Shown: one piece after another, positions 51,609 through 59,923 of the stretch
Layout of the letters: each line of letters begins with the position of its first letter
Position numbering within the stretch: position 1 is the first letter of the stretch
DNA from: CATQHL01 sp965242895
Lineage (GTDB): Bacteria; Actinomycetota; Acidimicrobiia; Acidimicrobiales; CATQHL01
Assembly (NCBI GenBank): GCA_965242895.1
Contig: OZ251507.1
Span: 186,001 to 250,000 of the forward strand
Direction of reading: 5' to 3'
DNA length: 64,000 nucleotides
Translations under genes and position numbers: made by a program
The notes under the pieces: model-generated
Databases searched by the model: none
What the model saw: the letters and a program-made list of their open reading frames with translations, nothing else
Told to the model about the DNA's origin: nothing

Positions 51609-53786
51609 CTAGTTTTCTTCGCTGGCGGGGAAGGTGGTCTCGTCCCAGTCGTGGCCGCCTGGAGTGTTGCCTTCCCAGCAATGGATGTTTCCTGTTTCCA
51701 GGACGCCGCATTGGTGCCCGTAGCCGGCGCTTATGGCAGTGTAAGGGCCTTCTAGTTGGTAAGTGGTTGAGCGGTCGGCGTTCCAGCAGTCCACCGCGCC
51801 GCCGCTGCGGAGGGCGCAGGTGTATTCGCCGCCCACGCTGAGGGTTGTATATCCTTCCCCGCCGGCGTCGCGGACGTCATAGGTGGGGGTCCAGTCATCG
51901 AAGTTCACCCAGGCGGGTCCCCAGCATTCCACTACCCCCGTGGGGCGCAGCCCGCAGGCTTCATGTTCACCCACTCCGACCTCGCTGAACTCACCTTCAG
52001 GAGAGAAGAGCATGATGAAGGCCGCCCAAGAAATGTGAGCGTCAGGGTCGTCACCCCAGCATTCCACGCTCCGGTCGGGGCGCAGCCCGCAAGAATACCC
52101 CCAATCCATCCTCTCATAGTATCCGCCGTTTATACTCACTGCTAGACCGCCCCAGCCTGCGTGAACGTTCATAAGAGACCCACTAGGGGGGACGATCCTG
52201 CTCTGCGGGCCTTCGAAACCCCAGCACTCAAGTTCCCCTTCGAGGCGCAGCCCACAAGTGATGGAACTCCCTGCCTTCAACTGGGTGAACCTCCCCTCTG
52301 GCGGAGAGGTTTCCCCATAAAGGTCCTGCCCCCAGCACTCCACCGCCCCCCCGGGGCGCAGCCCGCAGACGAAATGATCGCTCTCCGTTAAAGCAGTAAA
52401 CGCACCCCCTGGGGGCTCCAGCGGGGACTCGCCCTCCGGGTAACGATAAAGATACTGCTCGCCTAAGGGAACGAAAAAGTCGTCGAAGTAATCACAGACG
52501 GCTTCCCCGCTAGGACGCAGGCCGCAAATATAGTTATACCCAAAAACCATCCCTGTGACTTCCTCCGGCGAACCGGCCCCCGAATCCCAGCAAACTCGGA
52601 ACGCTGAATACGCCGAAGTGAAAACACCGCAAGCGTCGCCCTCCCCGAAAACCCAAGCAGGATCATCCCTGGGAGTGGGGGCCAACCAACTGTCGCCGTC
52701 CAAGCCCCAGCACTCCACCACCCCAGTGGGGCGCGAACCGCAGGCTGCGCCCGACCTAACCGCCAAGAGGGAAGCAAATTCCCCTTCCGGAGAAGGAAGA
52801 TAATTATTCCCCTCCCTCTCTTTATAATCCCCCCAACACTCCACGCCTCCGCCGGCGCGCAACCCGCAAACATTATTCTGCCCCCACCAGGCATGAACGC
52901 TTTTGAACTCCCCCTCAGGGACCGGCACAAAATCTCCAACACGCCCCCTCGCATTAGTGAAACCCTCCCCCCAGCACTCCACGGAACCATCCACTCTCAC
53001 ACCGCAGCCGAAACCGAAACCAATTGTGAAATCAGTGAACACGCCCTCCGGGGGCCTGTCCACAGGCTGACGCCACCTAGTAGAACCCCAGCACACGACC
53101 CTCTCATCCACACGCACCGCGCACGCGTGCTCCACCCCCACAGACACCTCCGAAAACACGCCCACAGGCGGGGAAACCACCACATCACGATGACTGCCCC
53201 AACACTCCAACACACCCGACGGGCGCACACCGCACGCATTCCCCCAACCAGCGCTCACACCCATGAACACACCCCCCGGCACCACAGCATCCACAGGATC
53301 ATCACTCCAATGCCGATGCTCCAACTCCCACCAATCCTCCCCCAAGGTACCAAGCCCCCACTCCCAACAATCCACAAAACCCTCAACGCGTAAACCACAC
53401 GAATACCCCAACCCTGCGCTCACATCCACGAACACACCCCGCCCCCCGCCCACAGACGGAGAAGACGCACCAGCCGGCGGAGAGGAAACCCCAGCCGGCG
53501 GAGAAGACGCACCGGCGCCCGCTGCTTCTGAAGTAGCTGAAACCGAAGAACCCCCCACAAGAGGAGTAACCGCAGCATCAGGAACCGAACCAGCGGGCAC
53601 CGAAGTGCCAGCGGAAACCGGCGGCACCGGCCGCGGCTCGGGGGCGGGAACCGGTGCCCCTGCCAGGGAAGTCCCCGCAGGGCCCTCAACCCTCGGAGGC
53701 TCAAGCTGAGGCGCCCCGCCCCCGCAAGCAGACACTACGACGGCGGCCAGCACCCCCGTAGACCACCTTAAGATTCGAGTAGCCAC
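51609..53786 (-). CDS. RCC1-like repeat lipoprotein, 14 repeats
   Basis: This 725-residue protein has a lipoprotein signal (GVLAAVVVSACGGG), a Pro/Ala/Ser linker to about residue 115 and 14 repeats of about 43 residues with the core CGLRPxGxVECWG. Paired cysteines in each repeat suggest disulfides on an extracellular protein. RCC1/BNR-like repeats form seven-bladed propellers, so two propellers are likely. It ends HDWDETTFPASEEN. It starts with GTG; TAGGGG lies about 10 nt upstream. Function is unknown; a surface-exposed binding or adhesion role is inference. Confidence 0.85.
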   Translation of the reverse strand: MATRILRWSTGVLAAVVVSACGGGAPQLEPPRVEGPAGTSLAGAPVPAPEPRPVPPVSAGTSVPAGSVPDAAVTPLVGGSSVSATSEAAGAGASSPPAGVSSPPAGASSPSVGGGRGVFVDVSAGLGYSCGLRVEGFVDCWEWGLGTLGEDWWELEHRHWSDDPVDAVVPGGVFMGVSAGWGNACGVRPSGVLECWGSHRDVVVSPPVGVFSEVSVGVEHACAVRVDERVVCWGSTRWRQPVDRPPEGVFTDFTIGFGFGCGVRVDGSVECWGEGFTNARGRVGDFVPVPEGEFKSVHAWWGQNNVCGLRAGGGVECWGDYKEREGNNYLPSPEGEFASLLAVRSGAACGSRPTGVVECWGLDGDSWLAPTPRDDPAWVFGEGDACGVFTSAYSAFRVCWDSGAGSPEEVTGMVFGYNYICGLRPSGEAVCDYFDDFFVPLGEQYLYRYPEGESPLEPPGGAFTALTESDHFVCGLRPGGAVECWGQDLYGETSPPEGRFTQLKAGSSITCGLRLEGELECWGFEGPQSRIVPPSGSLMNVHAGWGGLAVSINGGYYERMDWGYSCGLRPDRSVECWGDDPDAHISWAAFIMLFSPEGEFSEVGVGEHEACGLRPTGVVECWGPAWVNFDDWTPTYDVRDAGGEGYTTLSVGGEYTCALRSGGAVDCWNADRSTTYQLEGPYTAISAGYGHQCGVLETGNIHCWEGNTPGGHDWDETTFPASEEN

Positions 53787-53847
53787 CGCAGCGAACCCCT
53801 ACGACGTTCCCGAAAAAGTCATCACCGCGGACGGCTCCCCTCTGATT

Positions 53848-56043
53848 TCAGGTTTTTTCGCTGGCTGGGAAGGTGGTTTCGTCCCAGTCGTGGCCGCCTG
53901 GAGTGTTGCCTTCCCAGCAGTGGATGTTTCCTGTTTCCAGGATGCCGCATTGGTGCCCGTAGCCGGCGCTTATGGCAGTGTAGGGGCCTTGTTGTTGGTA
54001 AGTGGTTGAGCGGTCAGCGTTCCAGCAGTCCACCGCGCCATCGCGGCGGAGAGCGCAGGTATATTCGCCGCCCACGCTGAGGGCCGTGTATCCTTCTCCG
54101 CCGGCGTCGCGGGCGTCATAGGTGAGGGTCCCGTCATCGAAGTTCACCCAGGCGGGTCCCCAGCAGTCCACTACCCCCGTGGGGCGCAGTCCGCAGGCTT
54201 CATACTCACCCACCCCGACCTCGGTGAACTCACCCTCAGGGGGGAATACCCTGATGGCTTCCTCCTCAGGAGCGGCGAACGAACTCAAAGATCTTCCTCT
54301 AAGATCATCACCCCAGCATTCCACGCTCCGGTCGGGGCGCAGCCCGCAGGAGTACCCCCAATCATCCCTCGCATAGTATCCGCCGTTTAGACTCACTTCG
54401 AGGCCGCCCCAGCCTGCGTGAACGTTCATAAGACTCCCACTAGGGGGGACGATCCTGCTCTGCGGGCCTCGGAAACCCCAGCACTCAAGTTCCCCTTCGA
54501 AGCGCAGACCGCAGGTGACGGAGCGCCCCGCTTTTATCTGGGTGAACCTCCCCTCTGGAGGGGAGGTTTCCCCGTAAAGGTCCTGCCCCCAGCACTCCAC
54601 CGCCCCCCCGGGGCGCAGCCCGCAGACGAAATGACTGCTCACCGTTAAAGCAGTAAACGCACCCCCTGGGGGCTCCAGCGGGGACTCGCCCTCCGGGTAA
54701 CGATAAAGATACTGCTCGCCCAAGGGAACAAAAAAGTCGTCGAAGTAATCACAGACAACTTCCCCGCTAGGACGCAGGCCGCAAATGTAATTATACCCAA
54801 AAACTATCCCCGTGACCTCCTCAGGCGAACCGGACCCCGACGCCCAGCAAACTCGGTACGCTGAATACGCTAAAGTGGGAGAACCGCAAGCCTCGCCCTC
54901 CCCGAAACCCCAAGTAAGATCAACTCCGGGCGTGGGGGCCAACCAACTGTCTCCGTCCACGTCCCAGCACTCCACCACCCCAGTGGGACGCATCCCGCAA
55001 ATGCCGTCCGCGGCGCTGAGGATAGAAGCGAACTCTCCCCCCGGGGGGATGAGATGCGAAAATGTGTGCTCCTGCTCGTTGCGATTCATCCAGCATTCCA
55101 CCCTCCCGTCGACGCGCAACCCGCAAACATGCCGACGCCCCCGCCTAGCGCTAACACTTTTGAATTCCCCCTCGGGGACCGATACTAACTCGCCGATGTG
55201 CCCCCACGAAGAAGTGAAACCTGAACCCCAGCACTCCACGGAACGATCCACCCTCACACCACAGCCGAAACCGTTACCAACTGTGAAATCGGTGAACACG
55301 CCCTCCGGGGGCCTGTCCACGGGCTGACGCCACCTAGTAGAACCCCAGCACACCACCCTCTCATCCACACGCACAGCACACGCATGCTCCACCCCCACAG
55401 ACACCTCCGAAAACACGCCCACAGGCGGGGAAACCACCACGTCACGATGACGCCCCCAACACACCAACACACCCGACGGGCGCACACCGCACGCATTCCC
55501 CCAACCAGCGCTCACATCCACGAACACACCCCCCGGCACCACAGCATCCACAGAATCCTCACTCCAATTACGTGACACTATCATCCGGAAATCCTCCCCC
55601 AGGGTACCGAGCCCCCACTCCCAACAATCCGCAAAACCCTCGGCGCGCAAACCGCACGAATACCATAACCCAGCGCTCACATCCACGAACACCCCCCGCT
55701 CCTCACCCACAGACGGAGAAGACGCACCAGCCGGCGGAGAGGAAACCCCAGCCGGCGGAGAGGGCGCACCGGCGCCCGCTGCTTCTGAACTAGCTGAAAC
55801 CGAAGAACCCCCCACAAGAGGGGGAACCGCAGCATCAGGAACCGAACCCGCGGGATCCGAAGTGCCAGCGGAAACCGGCGGCACCGGCCGCGGCTCGGGG
55901 ACGAGAACCGGGGCCCCAGCTAGAGAAGTCTCCGCAGACCCCCCAACCCTCGGAGGCTCAAGCTGAGGCGCCCCACCACCGCAAGCAGACACTACGACGG
56001 CAGCCAGCACCCCCGTAGACCACCTTAAGATTCGAGTAGCCAC
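53848..56043 (-). CDS. RCC1-like repeat lipoprotein, 14 repeats (near-identical sibling)
   Basis: This 731-residue protein is a recent tandem duplicate of the one at 51609. Signal and linker are almost identical (MATRILRWSTGVLAAVVV), as are large parts of the second propeller. Divergence concentrates in repeats 5-7 (for example RHVCGLRVDGRVECW against NNVCGLRAGGGVECW). It ends HDWDETTFPASEKT. The GTG start is 13 nt after the metalloprotease stop, so the genes probably form one operon. Sequence divergence confined to certain blades suggests variation of exposed surfaces. Confidence 0.85.
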   Translation of the reverse strand: MATRILRWSTGVLAAVVVSACGGGAPQLEPPRVGGSAETSLAGAPVLVPEPRPVPPVSAGTSDPAGSVPDAAVPPLVGGSSVSASSEAAGAGAPSPPAGVSSPPAGASSPSVGEERGVFVDVSAGLWYSCGLRAEGFADCWEWGLGTLGEDFRMIVSRNWSEDSVDAVVPGGVFVDVSAGWGNACGVRPSGVLVCWGRHRDVVVSPPVGVFSEVSVGVEHACAVRVDERVVCWGSTRWRQPVDRPPEGVFTDFTVGNGFGCGVRVDRSVECWGSGFTSSWGHIGELVSVPEGEFKSVSARRGRRHVCGLRVDGRVECWMNRNEQEHTFSHLIPPGGEFASILSAADGICGMRPTGVVECWDVDGDSWLAPTPGVDLTWGFGEGEACGSPTLAYSAYRVCWASGSGSPEEVTGIVFGYNYICGLRPSGEVVCDYFDDFFVPLGEQYLYRYPEGESPLEPPGGAFTALTVSSHFVCGLRPGGAVECWGQDLYGETSPPEGRFTQIKAGRSVTCGLRFEGELECWGFRGPQSRIVPPSGSLMNVHAGWGGLEVSLNGGYYARDDWGYSCGLRPDRSVECWGDDLRGRSLSSFAAPEEEAIRVFPPEGEFTEVGVGEYEACGLRPTGVVDCWGPAWVNFDDGTLTYDARDAGGEGYTALSVGGEYTCALRRDGAVDCWNADRSTTYQQQGPYTAISAGYGHQCGILETGNIHCWEGNTPGGHDWDETTFPASEKT

Positions 56044-56055
56044 CGCAGCGAACCC

Positions 56056-59000
56056 CTACGACGTTCCCGAAAAAGTCATCACCGCGGACGGCTCCCCCAG
56101 CGTCCACTGCTTCGCACCGTCGCCCAAGTCGAGGAGAATGTTCGACCTCGACGTCCCGTCTAGATTAGAAGCGTTCACCAGCGGATCCCCCCGCGTGAGC
56201 CCCACCACCACGAACTCATGACTGCGAATATTCGCGTACGCCGGTTCCGTGAGATCCACATTCACAGCCAAATACCAGCAATCCTGGGGGCGCGTGGAAG
56301 GAGTTGTAGTAGGATAAATATACTCCAACAACTCCTCCGGCGGGTTTCCAGAGTCGTATTTTTTTGGGCTATCGAAGTCGGAGGGTCGGATCACCACGAG
56401 TTCCCCGTCGTCGAGCCGCGTCGTGCCCGCCGTGTCGTTCCTCAGAGGCTGCCAAGCTCCGGTGCTTCCTTTGGCGCGGTGCATGATTATCCACGCATAC
56501 GCGTTGTAAACGTACGTCCACCTCCCCCCCGCCTTCCCCCACTCAGCGTCGCAAACATTAGCAACACGCCGTAGCAGATTCGAAGGCATCGGATCACTAG
56601 GGGGAACAGCAATCTGAAACCTCCAAAACCTCCTCCCTTCCGGACCCGCCACCTGAAACACCGTATAACTACTCCCCTCAAACGCTCTCTGATAATAAAT
56701 GGAGGAAAGGTCCTTTTTGTCCTTAGTAGTGAGGGTGTCCGAGCGGCAATTGAAGTAGTCTGAGTTGTACTTGGAGGGGTCATCTATAAGCGCCTGCCAA
56801 GACCGGGGACCGTCCTTATAAGAATACAACGAGGGCACCTTATACACGCTCCTGCCGGGCCTCCGCACCCCAGCCGACGACACGACCTCCTCCCACGCGC
56901 ACTCGTGGCCATAGTCATCTAGGCCAAGCAAGTGCCCTAGTTCATGTTCAAACAACCCGGGAAAGACTTCAGACACGATCTGAATAGCAGAACCGTCAAC
57001 TGGCCTAGGCACCCAATCCTGAGTTTTGCCTGGCCAAGTACTGAAATTAGGCCACGTGCAGCCCGCCGCTGTGGGCGAGCATCTCGTCACCGTTTCGGCG
57101 CATGCTAGGTTGGTGTCTCTGTTAGCTGCGGTGCATCTCGTGATCGGCGAACACCCCTGACCCGCGCAATTCCTAACATTAACCGGACAAGCATTGCCGT
57201 CGGAGTCGGTGCTGCCCTCCGGGCAGCGGTAATCAGAAAAAATAATATCAAAACTATTATTAGGATCAATCTTCGCAACTTTACTTCCGTGCGCTAGTTC
57301 GCGGCAGTCGGCTAAACTGGAGGCGCTGCCGCTGAACTCGAACACGTTCCCGAAGACGTTGGCCTGTCTCAATGTGTTGTTCAAATGGTTCACCGCAGTC
57401 GTGATCGGCCCCGCGAAATCCATCACCGTAGTGCAAATAGTCAACGGTTCCCCGCGGCGGGTTTTCTCATTCAGAAACGCCCCCTCCGGCTCCGGTAAAT
57501 CATAAGGCTGCCAACCCCCCGAATCGCGGGTCACAGGCATGCCCACAACCGGCCGAGAGCTAGGAGTACTGTAATAAGCCTCATTCACAGCCGAAACCCT
57601 CACCTCATAAACCTTCTTATCCGTAAGACCAGTTATGCTCCGGGTGTAAAAACCCCCCGAAGAAGCAGCCGCCCCCGTCGCAGCAGGCACAGACATGGAG
57701 GAAACAGGATCCCAAGCCAAAGCGCCCTTCTCCCGCCACTCCACGGTGTAACTGATCAAAGGCAAATCAGACTCAACCCCGTTACTGTCCCTCTGCTTAC
57801 CGCTCTCAGTCGTCCCCTGCCAATACACCTTCAAACTCCCCGAAGCGGGGATCACCGCCACCCGCTGAGGAGCACCAGGGAAACTAGCACACACATTCAA
57901 TACGGCCGAAAGAAACCACCCCAACGCACAATTACTAGCCGCGGTCGTCGTAGTACCCACCTGCGGGGAAGCCCCCGCAGACTCAACAGTCGTAGTCGTA
58001 GACGCGATAGTAGTAGTGCTACTAGTGGTCGTCGTCGAAGCGGCCGTCGAAGTCGTCGTAGTGCTGCTCGCTGTCGTTGCAGTTGTGATGGTCGTCGTAG
58101 TAGTAATGCTCCTCATCGTAGTCGTCGTGCTGCTCGTCGCAGTAGCCGTGGTGGTTGTCGTCGCGGCCGTAGTCGTAGTTGTGGTGCTCGTGGTCGTGGT
58201 CGTCGTTGTTGTTGGTGTGACGTAGCAGCGGGTGCCTCGGAGGGTGCTTCCCTGCGGGCAGGAATACGTATAAATAGGGCTAGCCGTGAGGGTGCGCGTG
58301 CACGAACCAGAGGAAAGCGTCCAGCCGTTGGGGCAGGACTTCACCTTCGCCGGATAAGACCAACACTTACCGCCCGACAGAGTCCCCGAACTGCACGACA
58401 GCGAAGACGAAGGCGACACGTAACGCACGCTCGTCGTCGTGCGGGTGCACTTGCTGCCCGACAGCGTCCAACCGGACGAACAAGAGTAGCTCAACGTTCC
58501 GTAACGCGTCACCGTGCTCGACGAGTAACGGTAACACGTGCTCCCCGAAAGCGTCCAATCGGACGAACAGGAGTAACTCAATGTTCCGTAACGCGTCACC
58601 GTGCTTGACAAGTAACGGTAACACGTGCTCCCCGACAGCGTCCAACCAGACGAACACGAATAGCTCAATGATCCGTATCTTGTCACTCTGCTTGACAAGT
58701 AACGATAACACGTGCCCCCAGACAGCGTCCAACCGGACGGGCAGGAGTATCTCAACGAACCGTAACTTGTCACGTAACGGTAGCACGTGCTCCCTGAAAG
58801 CGTCCACCCCGAGGAGCAGTAATAATAACCTCCAATGCCGGGGATGTAATGATAGGTCGCAGAAGAAGACTGCTTCACCGAATGACGACAAGACGGCGGA
58901 GTGCCCGACGGGCTGCAGTAACGACTAGCAGACTTCGACTCACGCGTCGACACCAACGACGTGTAACGACAAGTCGGAGGGGACCCCGACGGACTGCAAC

Positions 59001-59505
59001 TAGACGACGCCGACTGAGACTGACGCACCAACACTGGCGCCGTGTAACGACAAGTCGGAGGGGACCCTGACGGGCTGCAACTAGACGACGCCGACTGAGA
59101 CTGACGCACCAACACCGTCGCCGTGTAACGACAAGACGGCGGAGTGCCCCTGGGATCACACTTAGCCGACGCGTTCTTCGATTCCGTGCTGCTCGAAGTG
59201 ACCTTACACGCCTTGCCACCCTGGAAACCGTTGGTCACCGTGACCAAGACCCCCTGAGCGCAAGAATACGACGTCGACGCCGCCCCCAAATCCCTCCGAC
59301 AGCCCCACGCGCCCCCCATCCCCAGACTGTACTGCGAAGAACCAGCCGGACAACTCACAGACGCCGCACGAGACTCCCGCTTCTCACACGCCAAACCGTC
59401 AGACGTCAGCGAATAACCAGACCGCGGGGCCGAACTCCTCTGCGGGCCGGGCGCGGCCCAACTATCCCTGTCGCACCCCTCGCTTTCGCACTCATACTTG
59501 CCCAT
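56056..59505 (-). CDS. Cys-rich, Thr-linked metzincin-type metalloprotease with FN3 domain
   Basis: About 1149 residues in three parts. The first 425 residues are Cys-rich repeats: several of the form RQSQSASSSCSPSGSPPTC, then five or six with SCSSGWTLSGSTCYRY. A mucin-like run of about 80 Thr/Ser/Ala residues follows (nt 57975-58218). Next is a fibronectin type III domain (about 540-655), then a zinc protease domain with HELGHLLGLDDYGH, the HExxHxxGxxxxxH metzincin pattern. I see no signal peptide. The ATG at 59505 has GAGGG 9 nt upstream; an ATG three codons earlier is possible. It heads the lipoprotein array. Confidence 0.8.
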   Translation of the reverse strand: MGKYECESEGCDRDSWAAPGPQRSSAPRSGYSLTSDGLACEKRESRAASVSCPAGSSQYSLGMGGAWGCRRDLGAASTSYSCAQGVLVTVTNGFQGGKACKVTSSSTESKNASAKCDPRGTPPSCRYTATVLVRQSQSASSSCSPSGSPPTCRYTAPVLVRQSQSASSSCSPSGSPPTCRYTSLVSTRESKSASRYCSPSGTPPSCRHSVKQSSSATYHYIPGIGGYYYCSSGWTLSGSTCYRYVTSYGSLRYSCPSGWTLSGGTCYRYLSSRVTRYGSLSYSCSSGWTLSGSTCYRYLSSTVTRYGTLSYSCSSDWTLSGSTCYRYSSSTVTRYGTLSYSCSSGWTLSGSKCTRTTTSVRYVSPSSSLSCSSGTLSGGKCWSYPAKVKSCPNGWTLSSGSCTRTLTASPIYTYSCPQGSTLRGTRCYVTPTTTTTTTTSTTTTTTAATTTTTATATSSTTTTMRSITTTTTITTATTASSTTTTSTAASTTTTSSTTTIASTTTTVESAGASPQVGTTTTAASNCALGWFLSAVLNVCASFPGAPQRVAVIPASGSLKVYWQGTTESGKQRDSNGVESDLPLISYTVEWREKGALAWDPVSSMSVPAATGAAASSGGFYTRSITGLTDKKVYEVRVSAVNEAYYSTPSSRPVVGMPVTRDSGGWQPYDLPEPEGAFLNEKTRRGEPLTICTTVMDFAGPITTAVNHLNNTLRQANVFGNVFEFSGSASSLADCRELAHGSKVAKIDPNNSFDIIFSDYRCPEGSTDSDGNACPVNVRNCAGQGCSPITRCTAANRDTNLACAETVTRCSPTAAGCTWPNFSTWPGKTQDWVPRPVDGSAIQIVSEVFPGLFEHELGHLLGLDDYGHECAWEEVVSSAGVRRPGRSVYKVPSLYSYKDGPRSWQALIDDPSKYNSDYFNCRSDTLTTKDKKDLSSIYYQRAFEGSSYTVFQVAGPEGRRFWRFQIAVPPSDPMPSNLLRRVANVCDAEWGKAGGRWTYVYNAYAWIIMHRAKGSTGAWQPLRNDTAGTTRLDDGELVVIRPSDFDSPKKYDSGNPPEELLEYIYPTTTPSTRPQDCWYLAVNVDLTEPAYANIRSHEFVVVGLTRGDPLVNASNLDGTSRSNILLDLGDGAKQWTLGEPSAVMTFSGTS
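58221..58960 (-). repeat. In-gene tandem repeats encoding Cys-rich TLSGSTCYRY units
   Basis: Repeats of roughly 85-95 nt encode SCSSGWTLSGSTCYRY plus a SSTVTRYGTLS spacer, five to six times with high nucleotide identity. Shorter repeats encoding the SASSSC...PPTCRY unit follow upstream (to about 59130). Such arrays can change length by recombination. Confidence 0.8.
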
Positions 59506-59519
59506 GGAAGTCATCCCTC

Positions 59520-59923
59520 AATGCCGAACTCTCTGGTTCTCTACCTTCCTTTCTGGCTCCTTGCGTTCCAACATATTATCTTCTATTTTTTACTCTAGTC
59601 GTCTAGCGGAAATCCTAAAAAGGGTTCCCAGTCGAAAGTCAAAACATTCGCACAATACAACATGCTTGCTCGCCGCGGTAGATGCGACGTTCGAAGGCTG
59701 CCTAGGCCGCCTAGTTGAAGTCAGACATGCTCACAGCATAACATGCTTGAAACTCATTCTCCTCATTACGTTCAGAAGGCTGCATATCTCATTCTTCGAT
59801 GAGCGGACGCTCGCGGACGCCTGCTTTCATGGCACTCGACTCTGCGAACCCTAAGCGGTTCTGCGCCCGCCGCGCTCATCCAACAGCGCTGCGTCAAGCA
59901 AGGCTGCTGTTAGGGTTTCAGCC
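59520..59923. other. Divergent intergenic region between metalloprotease and Type IIG genes
   Basis: No gene is supported. Two imperfect direct repeats of about 43 nt each pair AACATGCTTG with TTCGAAGGCTGC or TTCAGAAGGCTGC (59659-59701 and 59740-59783). They are more AT-rich than their surroundings and could be operator sites for one or both divergent genes. Confidence 0.5.

Noticed and set aside
58016..58225. Val/Leu-rich frame that looks like a membrane protein
   Set aside because: It is the antisense of the threonine-rich linker of the metalloprotease; simple repeats give long hydrophobic frames by chance.
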